From contig DASVGQ010000093.1 of the NCBI GenBank assembly GCA_036379455.1, forward strand, positions 1 through 11,255: a stretch of 11,255 bases of DNA, written 5' to 3'. Within the stretch, counting starts at the first letter, position 1. Every line of letters begins with the position of its first letter. The notes below the pieces were generated by a model that searched no databases, had not been told where the DNA came from, and saw nothing but the letters and a program-made list of their open reading frames with translations. Shown piece after piece: positions 1 through 6,544 of the stretch. Made by a program: the position numbers and the translations under genes. Source of the DNA: SCRT01 sp036379455 (GTDB lineage: Bacteria; Pseudomonadota; Gammaproteobacteria; Nevskiales; Nevskiaceae).

Positions 1-129
1 CCAGTCGTGCACCGGCACGTAGGCGTCGAACAGCGGCTTCCACGCCGGCTCGTTCTGCGCGCCGCGGTCGTAGGCGCCGCCGATGGAGGGGACGTGCGAA
101 GTGCCGATGCCGCCGACGATCTTCGCCAT
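1..129 (-). CDS. ligB: Protocatechuate 4,5-dioxygenase beta subunit, N-terminal fragment
   Basis: Only the first 43 codons are present; the reading frame is open at the left edge, so this is cut by the window and not necessarily broken. The protein begins MAKIVGGIGTSHVPSIGGAY, the typical N-terminus of the catalytic (LigB, class III extradiol dioxygenase) subunit. His12 in the TSH motif matches the first iron-ligand histidine of LigB. From family knowledge, the beta subunit holds the non-haem Fe(II) and, with LigA, opens the ring of protocatechuate (or a related catechol such as gallate) at the 4,5 bond in the cytoplasm. Its ATG lies one base after the ligA stop (TGAGATG), so translation is probably coupled. 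The exact substrate cannot be read from this fragment; a gallate or methylgallate dioxygenase is a real alternative. Confidence 0.85.
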   Translation of the reverse strand, partial: MAKIVGGIGTSHVPSIGGAYDRGAQNEPAWKPLFDAYVPVHDW

Positions 130-130
130 C

Positions 131-511
131 TCAGCGCGCCGACCCGGCGTTGCGGCTGGCGAGAAACTCCTCGAAGCTCTCGCCGCGCATCTGCGCGCCC
201 ATACGGTACAGGCCTTCGCCGGCCATGAAGGCGAGCTTGATGAGGAAATAGGTGTTGGCGCCCATCTCCTCGTTGAGCCTCGCCCACTGGTGATCGAGGA
301 CCAGCTGCTGCGCCGCATCGCTCAGGCCGTAGCGTCGCATGTAGGCGCGCTGGTCGGCCTTGTAGGCACGACGGTTCTCCTCGCGGGTGAGCGACATCGC
401 CATCTTGTTGATGCGATAGCCCTTGTGCGACTCGTCGAGATCGAAAACGATTCCGTCTGGAAGCCGGTGACCCGGGTCCAGCTGTCGTTGTGTTGCGGCT
501 CCGTCCAGCAT
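131..511 (-). CDS. ligA: Protocatechuate 4,5-dioxygenase alpha subunit (LigA family)
   Basis: This 126-residue protein has the LigA family layout: a PDGIVFDLDESHKGYRINKM segment at residues 18-37, then LTREENRRAYKADQRAYM (41-58), then an all-helical C-terminus with ANTYFLIKL (85-93) and MRGESFEEF (108-116). The alpha subunit is the small helical partner that covers the active site of LigB; the pair catalyses extradiol cleavage of protocatechuate in aromatic catabolism. I chose the ATG at 511 because a GAGG Shine-Dalgarno sits five bases upstream (517-520) and the length fits the family; an upstream in-frame ATG at 562 would add 17 residues unlike the family. ligB follows after one base. The 147-bp gap upstream separates it from kdoO, so it probably has its own promoter. 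Substrate (protocatechuate, gallate or similar) is inferred only. Confidence 0.88.
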   Translation of the reverse strand: MLDGAATQRQLDPGHRLPDGIVFDLDESHKGYRINKMAMSLTREENRRAYKADQRAYMRRYGLSDAAQQLVLDHQWARLNEEMGANTYFLIKLAFMAGEGLYRMGAQMRGESFEEFLASRNAGSAR

Positions 512-524
512 CCTGACCTCACTA

Positions 525-541
525 CCCGCAGGAAACGCGGG
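525..541 (-). promoter_or_regulatory. Small inverted repeat in the ligA leader
   Basis: CCCGC at 525-529 pairs with GCGGG at 537-541 around a 7-nt loop. On the minus strand it lies just upstream of the ligA Shine-Dalgarno. It could be a 5'-UTR stem or half of an operator; a 5-bp GC stem in GC-rich DNA may also be chance. Confidence 0.25.
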
Positions 542-588
542 CGTCGATTGCGCTGGCCGCATGATAACGCGCGATCCCGGGCGAACCT

Positions 589-608
589 CCCAAGGAAATT
601 GCCCAAGG
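589..608. repeat. CCCAAGG direct repeat upstream of ligA
   Basis: The heptamer CCCAAGG occurs at 589-595 and again at 602-608, a period of 13 bases, within the 147-bp space between kdoO and ligA. Two identical heptamers at just over one helical turn could be a regulator site for the ligAB promoter. No regulator gene is visible in the window, and the assignment is speculative. Confidence 0.25.
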
Positions 609-658
609 CGGATCAGGGCCTTGATCGTGGCCCGCGCGACGATGCGCCAGACAGGAAG

Positions 659-1540
659 CTAGATCAGCTTTCGTCCAGCGAGCCTCTCGAGGATCGCCAG
701 CGGCCCGCGCGAGGCATCGTAGAGCCCCGGAACCGCCAGGTGGACGGTCTGCTCGAACATGTGCTGGCCGCTCATCGCGGCGTGCGAGGTCTGGTCCGAA
801 AAGCACAGCCAGACGCTGCCGGCGGCGAAGCCGAAGCGCTCCTGCGGCGCCTCGCGCTGGTACTTGAGATCCGCCTTCATCGCGTCATGCAAGTGCAGCA
901 TGTAGTGGTCGTAGGGACTGCGCCGCGTCTTCGTGATTCCGAGCAACGCGAGCAGCGCGGCCGACCCCGGCAGCGGCGCCTTGAGCCGCGGAAAGAAGCG
1001 TTCAGCGAGCTGCGGGAAGGCTTCGCCCACGCGCCACACGCGCTCCGCGCCGCGTGGATTGACGTTGGCGAACACGCGCAGGATGCGCTCGCCGTGCGTC
1101 GGCCGCGACGGAAAGGCGTCGACGTGCAGGCGGCTGTCGTCCTTGCGCCACGAGGTCTTGCGCCGTGCGACCGCCATCGTGCGCAGGCTGGCACGCGCGC
1201 CGTGCAGGTGCGGCAGGTAGTGCGGCAGCAGCGCGCCGACCAGGCCCAGCGACTGGCGGTGGAAGCGCGCGACCATGGCCTGCAGATCCTCAAGATCGGC
1301 GCGGTTGCCGCGCGCCCCCTTGAGCGTTCCCGTAGCCGGGTCGTGGCTGATGTTCTTGGCCCTGCCGTCGGACCAGCGCGGATCGAGGAAACGCTGCTCC
1401 TCGCCGCGCAGCTGGAACGCCAGCCGTGGCAGATAGAGCACCTGCCCGGCTTCGAGCGCATCGGCCACCTGCTGCGTCGTCGGCGCGTCGGCCGCGGGCT
1501 GCCAGCGGTTCAGCTCCAGGCTGACGATCTGCCGGCTCAT
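659..1540 (-). CDS. kdoO: Kdo hydroxylase, Fe(II)/2-oxoglutarate dioxygenase
   Basis: This 293-residue protein matches the Kdo_hydroxy family. Known members use Fe(II), O2 and 2-oxoglutarate to hydroxylate C3 of the outer Kdo sugar of Kdo2-lipid A, converting Kdo to Ko in the LPS inner core. Visible support: the iron-binding HxD motif at His139-Asp141 within RLHVDAFPSRPTHG, a distal His253 in DQTSHAAMSGQ, the family signatures WRKDDSRLHVDAFPS and RVFANVNPRG, and SPYDHYMLHLHDAMKADLKY. I chose the ATG at 1540 because the protein then starts MSRQIVSLEL at the family's usual length; an in-frame start at 1612 would add 24 residues with no family likeness. The ribosome site is weak (GGGG at 1546-1549). 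It stands alone between hemY and ligA on the same strand. The enzyme family is clear; the exact Kdo residue modified is inferred. Confidence 0.9.
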   Translation of the reverse strand: MSRQIVSLELNRWQPAADAPTTQQVADALEAGQVLYLPRLAFQLRGEEQRFLDPRWSDGRAKNISHDPATGTLKGARGNRADLEDLQAMVARFHRQSLGLVGALLPHYLPHLHGARASLRTMAVARRKTSWRKDDSRLHVDAFPSRPTHGERILRVFANVNPRGAERVWRVGEAFPQLAERFFPRLKAPLPGSAALLALLGITKTRRSPYDHYMLHLHDAMKADLKYQREAPQERFGFAAGSVWLCFSDQTSHAAMSGQHMFEQTVHLAVPGLYDASRGPLAILERLAGRKLI

Positions 1541-1696
1541 GTCCGCCCCGCCACAACCGCGATACGCCTGCCACGACCTCGGCAGATCGCGGAGCTCCGT
1601 CGGAAGTCGCACGTGGCCGACGCATTCCGAAGCATCGGCCGCACCGCGAGCGGCCTGCGCATGAAGCCCCTGAATTCCGACGACGCGATCATCGAA

Positions 1697-1720
1697 GTCC
1701 GCCTGCGGACACGACCGCAG
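1697..1720. repeat. Overlapping inverted repeats in the hemY-kdoO gap
   Basis: Two alternative stems share bases here: GTCCGC (1697-1702) with GCGGAC (1705-1710), and CTGCGG (1703-1708) with CCGCAG (1715-1720, 6-nt loop). Only one can form at a time. There is no T-run, so neither looks like a standard intrinsic terminator; they may be a protein-binding palindrome or chance. Confidence 0.2.
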
Positions 1721-1738
1721 TGTAGTTCACGCGCGATC

Positions 1739-1760
1739 GCCCGCAGCCGCCACAGCGGGC
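1739..1760 (-). terminator. Possible hairpin terminator after hemY
   Basis: GCCCGC at 1739-1744 pairs with GCGGGC at 1755-1760 around a 10-nt loop, starting one base after the hemY stop on the minus strand. This is where a terminator for the alg-hem run is expected. No T-tract follows, so it may be a transcript-end stabilising stem or a Rho-assisted end. Confidence 0.35.
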
Positions 1761-1761
1761 A

Positions 1762-2997
1762 TCAGGCAGAAGCGGACGCACCGCTTTCGCGAGCCGCCTT
1801 CGGCGCCGCATCCGGCTCGGTCACGGCCGCCATCAGCCCCTTGCGGCAATAGCGGGCGGCGTCCTGCGGGTGTCCGGTCGCCTCCGCCCACTGCGCCAGG
1901 TCCCAGTACGCCTGCGGCGACGGCGCGTCCTTCAGCAACGGCTCGAGGTAGCTGCCGGCCTTGCCCCACAGGTGTGCCTGCAGGCACGCGCGGCCGGCCG
2001 CCGCCAGCAGCTCCGGGTGCTCGCCGTGGCGCTGCAGCCAGGTTTCAACGTGCGCCAGCCGCGTGGCAGGATCGGTCGCCTGCAGCCGCCCATACGCGCG
2101 CGCCAGCTGCGCGTCCCATCCCGCATCGAGGATGGGCGTAATGAAAGCCTGTGCCTCTTCCTCGCGTCCGAGATGGACGAGACCCTCGGCGTAGGCCAGC
2201 CGCAAAGCAGGCTGCTCGGCCGGCTCGCCCGCGTCGACCCACGCCTGGTGAAGCTCGTCGGAACGCCCGGCGGCCAAGGCCGCGTCGATGCGTGCCTGCA
2301 GCGCCTGGTACTGCAGCTCCTGATGGAGCGCGGGCGGCAGGTCGGCCGAGGCGGGCTCGGCCAACAGCTTCTGGAGCTCGGCCCAGCGCCCTTCGCCGGC
2401 CAGCGCCGCGGCGAGAATCTCGCGCGTATCGGGCTGCTCGCCGCGCTCCGCGTGCAGGGCGCGCGCGCTGCGCTCCAGCGCCGCGAAATCGCCGCGCTCC
2501 CGCTGCAGCTGCGCGCCGGCCGCCAGCACCGCCCCGCGCAGCTCGGGACCGTCGGCCTGTTCGGTAGCGAGGCCCAGATAGTGCTCCCGGCGCTCCGCCG
2601 CCCCGAGCCGCTGCGCCGCGCGCGCCGCTCCGAGGTAGTGCAGCCAGCCCACCGGGCTGTCGCTGGCGCGCCGGATCAACTCCGTTTCGGCCTCCTTCCA
2701 GCGCCCCTGCAGCAGGTCCAGCAAGCCGGTCTCCAGGGATCGCCGGGCGCGCCGTTCGCGGCGTTCGCGGAACCCCCGCCGCATGCGCCCCGGCAGCCGC
2801 AGCGTCCCGCCGAACAGCCGCAGCAGCCCCCAAGCCAGCGCCAGCGCGACGATGACGCACAGGATGAGCACGACCAGCGAGGTCTCGACCGTCCAGTCGC
2901 CCCAACCGAGCAAGGCGTAGCCGCCGTCGACGTGCCCCACCGCCATGACGACGACCGCGATGGCGGCGACCACGAGGACCGCGAGCGCGGCGAGCAT
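1762..2997 (-). CDS. hemY: HemY, TPR-containing inner-membrane protein of haem synthesis
   Basis: The 411-residue protein has the HemY N-terminal layout: a membrane segment at about residues 1-20, the family motif GYALLGWGDWTVETSL at 26-41, a second membrane segment at about 40-62, then an Arg-rich stretch (70-87). The rest is helical and Ala/Leu-rich, with pairs typical of tetratricopeptide repeats (for example around 95-145 and 325-390). HemY of this type is not the protoporphyrinogen oxidase that carries the same name in Gram-positives; it is a membrane-anchored late-pathway protein thought to organise or regulate haem synthesis. The ATG at 2997 follows a GAGG Shine-Dalgarno five bases upstream, which overlaps the hemX stop; the genes are separated by seven bases. 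It is the last gene of the alg-hem run. Confidence 0.9.
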   Translation of the reverse strand: MLAALAVLVVAAIAVVVMAVGHVDGGYALLGWGDWTVETSLVVLILCVIVALALAWGLLRLFGGTLRLPGRMRRGFRERRERRARRSLETGLLDLLQGRWKEAETELIRRASDSPVGWLHYLGAARAAQRLGAAERREHYLGLATEQADGPELRGAVLAAGAQLQRERGDFAALERSARALHAERGEQPDTREILAAALAGEGRWAELQKLLAEPASADLPPALHQELQYQALQARIDAALAAGRSDELHQAWVDAGEPAEQPALRLAYAEGLVHLGREEEAQAFITPILDAGWDAQLARAYGRLQATDPATRLAHVETWLQRHGEHPELLAAAGRACLQAHLWGKAGSYLEPLLKDAPSPQAYWDLAQWAEATGHPQDAARYCRKGLMAAVTEPDAAPKAARESGASASA

Positions 2998-3004
2998 CAG
3001 CGCC

Positions 3005-4042
3005 TCACTGGCTTGCGCTCTGCTGCGCGCGCAGGAGCGACAGACCCGAACCGAGCGCGGGCAGCGCCGGCGCGAGCTCCATCTTCACGAGCGCCGTGAT
3101 CTGCGCATCGGCCGCCTGCACCGTCGGCGCGTCGCGCTGGTACCAGCGCGCGAGCCACGCGCGGGCCGCCTCCAGCTCGTCGCGATACAGGCGGGTGTTG
3201 CGCGCCGGCAGCGCCGCGCGCGCGGCGTCCAGCCGCACTACCAGTACGGTCGAGACCAGGCCCTGCTCGGCATCCGACAGCATCGGCTGCACCGGCTGCT
3301 GATGATGGCGCACGACGAATAGGCTGCGGAGCCCGTCGACGACCTGCGCCCACGCGCGCTGCCAGCCGCTGGCCATGCGCGGGGGCGGCGGGGCCGACGC
3401 GGGCAGCGTGAACTGCGTCCCGCGGAAGGGCAGTGAAGGAACCGCGGCGATCAGCTGGCCGAGCTCGATCGCCACACCGTCGAGATCCGGCTCCCGCACC
3501 GCCGCGAGCGCGCTGCGTTCCGTTGTCAGCGCCTGCCGGACGGCGAAGAAGCGCGGGTCGTTGAGCGCCGCCAGCTGGGCGTCGGCGGCGGCCAGCGCGA
3601 CGCCCGCCGCCCGCGGGTCATGGGCGATCTGCGCCTGCTCATTGGCCAGCAGCAGCAGCTGTTCGACGACCTGCAGCTGCGCCGTGCGCGCGCCGCCCTC
3701 CACCCGCTTGCTGAGCGCCGCAAGCTGCTGCTGCAGCGTATCGACGTGCGCCTTCAGCCCGGCTGCGCGCTGCTGCGCAGCCTGCGCGTCGCCTTCGAGC
3801 GAGGCCAGCTGCTCGTCCATCCGCACGGTGCGCGCCTGGAGCGCCTGCATGTCCTTCTGCTGCGCGGCGCGCTGGTGCCGCTGCCCCTGCAGCGTCTGCT
3901 GGTACCACTGCCAGCCCGACCAGCCGCCGTAGCCAAGGCCGGCCAGCACGAGGATCACCACCAGCGCGACCAACCAACGTCCGAACGACCGCCGCGCCTG
4001 CGGGGCCGGCGCCGGGGCTGCCACCTCGGCCTCATCGTTCAT
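3005..4042 (-). CDS. hemX: HemX, membrane-anchored HemX-family protein
   Basis: This 345-residue protein has a short acidic/Pro-Ala cytoplasmic head, one membrane segment at about residues 22-40, a long Gln/Ala-rich predicted coiled coil (about 50-115), and a helical C-terminal domain with family features such as LLLANEQAQIAHD (130-142) and ARAWLARWYQRDAPTV (293-308). HemX proteins are often labelled uroporphyrinogen-III C-methyltransferase, but nothing here resembles the SAM-binding fold of true methyltransferases, so that label should not be transferred. It probably works as a membrane scaffold or regulator with HemY. The start ATG overlaps the hemD stop by 4 nt (ATGA, 4039-4042), a sign of translational coupling. 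The length and architecture are normal for proteobacterial HemX. Confidence 0.88.
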   Translation of the reverse strand: MNDEAEVAAPAPAPQARRSFGRWLVALVVILVLAGLGYGGWSGWQWYQQTLQGQRHQRAAQQKDMQALQARTVRMDEQLASLEGDAQAAQQRAAGLKAHVDTLQQQLAALSKRVEGGARTAQLQVVEQLLLLANEQAQIAHDPRAAGVALAAADAQLAALNDPRFFAVRQALTTERSALAAVREPDLDGVAIELGQLIAAVPSLPFRGTQFTLPASAPPPPRMASGWQRAWAQVVDGLRSLFVVRHHQQPVQPMLSDAEQGLVSTVLVVRLDAARAALPARNTRLYRDELEAARAWLARWYQRDAPTVQAADAQITALVKMELAPALPALGSGLSLLRAQQSASQ

Positions 4043-4824
4043 GCGGATCCGTGTCTTCCCGTGTCGCGATACCAGGCCAGCAGCGTGCGGACGAATTCCT
4101 CATCGCCGACCCGCGCTGGAACCAGCGGCGGGCGGCGGAAACCGAGCCGGCGCGCCATTTCTACCACACGCGCGGACGGCAGAACCAACTGCAGCGCGAA
4201 CAACCCGTCGCGGGTGTCTTCCGGCGCCAGATCCACCAGATGCTCGAGCGCGCCGCCGGAGCTGACGATCGCCGCTGCGGTCGCCGTCAGCGCGGCGCGT
4301 ACCTCGGCGACGGGATGCGGCACGCGCACGCGGCGATAGACGCCGATGACCGTCACCACCGCCCCGCGCGCGCGCAAGCCGTCCGCCAGCCGCGCGGGGC
4401 TGCGTTCGCCGCACAGCACCGTCACGCGCTCGCCGCGGAGGTGTGCGAGCGCGGCCATGGCCAGCAGACCAGCGGCGCCGTCCTGCGCCGGACACCGCGC
4501 GTCGCCGCGGCCCACCGCACCAAGCGCGCCGGCAGTGCCGCGCCCCGCCGCCGCCAGGCGCGCAGGCCAGCGCGTCGCGTCGGGCGCCAGGCGCAGCGTC
4601 CAGGTCACGGCGTTGGGGCTGGCGAACAGCCACCAGCCGTCGCCACGCGCCGCCTCGAGGGAGGCACCCGTCGCGACGGCATCACGCGGGCCGTCAATCG
4701 ACAGCAGCGGCAGCCGCAGCGCTCGCCCGCCGGCGCGCTCGACGGCCTCGCACAGCGCCGTCGCCTGATGGGCGGGCCGCGTGACGAGCACCCCGAGCCC
4801 GTCGAGGCCGGGCGCCTCGGTCAC
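4039..4824 (-). CDS. hemD: Uroporphyrinogen-III synthase
   Basis: HemD cyclises hydroxymethylbilane to uroporphyrinogen III with inversion of ring D, the branch point to haem and sirohaem. The 261-residue protein begins VTEAPGLDGLGVLVTRPAHQ; LVTRPAHQA near residue 13 is the usual first-domain signature. It also shows FASPNAV (67-73), an AAGLLAM segment (117-123) where DSEGLL is usual, RGERVTVLCGE (130-140), VYRR (162-165) holding the conserved Tyr, and SSGGALEHL (188-196). The start is a GTG at 4824 overlapping the hemC TGA by 4 nt (GTGA), so translation is probably coupled; upstream in-frame codons lie over hemC and make no family sequence. No strong Shine-Dalgarno is visible. HemD sequences diverge widely, so the call rests on both motifs and position between hemC and hemX. 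Confidence 0.92.
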   Translation of the reverse strand: MTEAPGLDGLGVLVTRPAHQATALCEAVERAGGRALRLPLLSIDGPRDAVATGASLEAARGDGWWLFASPNAVTWTLRLAPDATRWPARLAAAGRGTAGALGAVGRGDARCPAQDGAAGLLAMAALAHLRGERVTVLCGERSPARLADGLRARGAVVTVIGVYRRVRVPHPVAEVRAALTATAAAIVSSGGALEHLVDLAPEDTRDGLFALQLVLPSARVVEMARRLGFRRPPLVPARVGDEEFVRTLLAWYRDTGRHGSA

Positions 4825-5762
4825 GGGTGCACGCCCAGGGCGGCGAGAATCTCGCGCCCGCCGGCGGCGAGCAGCTGGGCCGCAAGACGTTCGCCAAGCT
4901 CGCGCGCCGTGGCGCGCGGCCCTTCCACGCTGCCGCGCACCACGCGCTTGCCGTCCGGCGCGGCCACCAGCCCGATCAGCCGAAGATGTCCGTCGGCGCG
5001 CCGCGCGTGCCCTGCGACGGGCACGGTGCAGGCGCCGCCAAGGCGGGCGCTGAGCGTGCGCTCGGCTTCCAGCCGCACGGCCGTCCACGCGTCGTGCAGC
5101 GGCGCAAGCCGCTGGAGCGTTCGGGTGTCCGCCGAACGGCACTCGACACCGATGACGCCTTGTGCGATAGCCGGCACGAAGCGATCGACGTCGAGACTCT
5201 CGCGGATGCGCTCCTGCAGTCCCAGCCGCACGAGCCCCGCGTGGGCCAGCAGCAGGCCGTCCAGATCTCCGCGGTCGACGTGCGCGAGGCGGGTGCCGAC
5301 GTTGCCGCGCACGTTGACGACCTCGACGTCGGGCCGCAGCGCGCGCAGCTGCGCCTGGCGACGCAGGCTCGCGGTGCCGACCCGGGCGCCGGGCGGCAGC
5401 GCGTCGATCGTTGCATAGCGTGCGGACACGAAGGCGTCGCGCGGATCCGCGCCGCGCAGGAAGGCCCCCAGCCGCAGGCCTTCCGGCAGCACCGCCGGCA
5501 CGTCCTTCATGGAATGCACGGCGATGTCGGCCGCGCCGGACAGCAGCGCCGCCTCGAGCTCCTTGACGAACAGGCCCTTGCCGCCCACCTGCGCCAGGCT
5601 GCCCGACAGGTTGCGGTCGCCCTCCGTGACCATCGGCACGAGCTCGACGCGCAGGCCCGTATGCGCTGCGCGCAGGCGTTCCTGCACGTGCTTCGCCTGC
5701 CAGACCGCAAGCGCCGAGCGCCGCGTCGCGATGCGCAACACCGTGGATCCCGATTCCGCCAT
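4821..5762 (-). CDS. hemC: Porphobilinogen deaminase (hydroxymethylbilane synthase)
   Basis: HemC condenses four porphobilinogen molecules into hydroxymethylbilane on a covalently bound dipyrromethane cofactor, in the cytosol. The 313-residue protein aligns throughout with the E. coli enzyme: LRIATRRSALAVWQA (9-23), GGKGLFVKELE (60-70), HSMKDVP (83-89) with the catalytic Asp87 (Asp84 in E. coli), GTASLRRQAQL (129-139), RGNVGTRL (152-159), and LGGACTVPVAG (241-251), in which Cys245 matches the cofactor-bearing Cys242. All expected active-site residues are present. The ATG at 5762 lies 24 nt after the algR stop with a GGGAT ribosome site. The hemC end overlaps the hemD start. The short distance to algR suggests cotranscription, although a promoter inside algR cannot be excluded. 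Confidence 0.97.
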   Translation of the reverse strand: MAESGSTVLRIATRRSALAVWQAKHVQERLRAAHTGLRVELVPMVTEGDRNLSGSLAQVGGKGLFVKELEAALLSGAADIAVHSMKDVPAVLPEGLRLGAFLRGADPRDAFVSARYATIDALPPGARVGTASLRRQAQLRALRPDVEVVNVRGNVGTRLAHVDRGDLDGLLLAHAGLVRLGLQERIRESLDVDRFVPAIAQGVIGVECRSADTRTLQRLAPLHDAWTAVRLEAERTLSARLGGACTVPVAGHARRADGHLRLIGLVAAPDGKRVVRGSVEGPRATARELGERLAAQLLAAGGREILAALGVHP

Positions 5763-5786
5763 CAGGATCCCATTATCCCGCAGGCG

Positions 5787-6542
5787 TCACTCGGCAGGCT
5801 GCGTCGTCAGCAGGCTCCGGACGTCCGTCAGCCGCCGGCGGCTCACCGGCAGCAGCGCGTTGGCGTGGCGCATGCGCAGCACGTGCTGGCCGGCGTCCTC
5901 CCCGCGCCCCTTTTCCAGCGCGGCGATGAAACGCGTCGCCACCAGCACCTTGCGGTGCACGCGCAGGAACCACGGGGAGAAATCCTCCTCCAGCGTACGC
6001 AGCGCCTCCTCGATCAACACTTCGCCGTGCAGGTGACAGACCGTGGTGTAGCGCTGGTCCGCCATGAAGTAGACGATGTCCTCTGCGGGGATGCGCAGCA
6101 CGCGGTCGTGCGAAGTCGCCGTGATGCTGTCGCGCTTCGGCCGTTCTTCCGGCTTGGCGCCCAGGGCGCGCAGCTGCGCGCGGGACAGCTTGCGTACGTG
6201 CAGCAGCGCGGCCTGCAGCTTCTCGCGCCGCACCGGCTTGACGAGGTAGGCCGCCGCGCGTGCGTCGAACGCCGACAGCGCGTGCTCCGGATAGGCCGTC
6301 GTGAAGATCACGGCCGGTGGCATCTCGTCGGTCGAAAGCGTCCGCGCGACCTGCAGGCCGTTGATGGCACCGCCCATGCGGATGTCAAGCAGCACGACGT
6401 CCGGGTCCGACTCCTCGATCACGCGCAGCGCGGTATCGCCGTCGCCCGCCTGTCCGACCAGCTCGTAGCCCGGGAATTCCTCCAGGATGCCCGCCAGCCG
6501 CTGCCTCGCCAGCGGCTCGTCGTCCACGATCACCACCCTCAT
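5787..6542 (-). CDS. algR: AlgR-type response regulator, receiver plus LytTR DNA-binding domain
   Basis: The 251-residue protein has a receiver domain (about 1-120) and a LytTR DNA-binding domain (about 139-245). Receiver landmarks are the acidic pair Asp7-Asp8, phosphoacceptor Asp53 in LLDIRM, Thr81, and Lys102 in YLVKP. The LytTR part shows DRVLRIPAEDIVYFMADQRY (146-165) and FLRVHRKVLV (192-201). AlgR controls alginate, twitching motility and virulence in Pseudomonas aeruginosa; here only the family and phosphorelay role are safe. Position between algZ and hemC matches the Pseudomonas order. The start follows a GGGGGAT ribosome site inside the end of algZ; the gap is two bases. Oddity: the loop after Asp53 reads RMGGAINGLQ, where AlgR has RMPGLDGLQ, so the conserved Pro is lost and one residue is added. 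Confidence 0.93.
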   Translation of the reverse strand: MRVVIVDDEPLARQRLAGILEEFPGYELVGQAGDGDTALRVIEESDPDVVLLDIRMGGAINGLQVARTLSTDEMPPAVIFTTAYPEHALSAFDARAAAYLVKPVRREKLQAALLHVRKLSRAQLRALGAKPEERPKRDSITATSHDRVLRIPAEDIVYFMADQRYTTVCHLHGEVLIEEALRTLEEDFSPWFLRVHRKVLVATRFIAALEKGRGEDAGQHVLRMRHANALLPVSRRRLTDVRSLLTTQPAE

Positions 6543-6544
6543 GT

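Noticed and set aside
1541..1612. Upstream start for kdoO adding 24 residues
   Set aside because: The extra residues do not resemble the family, and MSRQIVSLEL at 1540 gives the usual length.
83..1852. Plus-strand open frame of 589 codons opposite ligA, kdoO and the end of hemY
   Set aside because: It lies antisense to well-recognised genes, has no recognisable domain and an Arg-rich composition typical of shadow frames in GC-rich DNA.
3005..4042. Uroporphyrinogen-III C-methyltransferase activity for HemX
   Set aside because: The protein is a single membrane segment plus coiled coil and lacks any SAM-binding methyltransferase motif; the enzyme name is an inherited mislabel.
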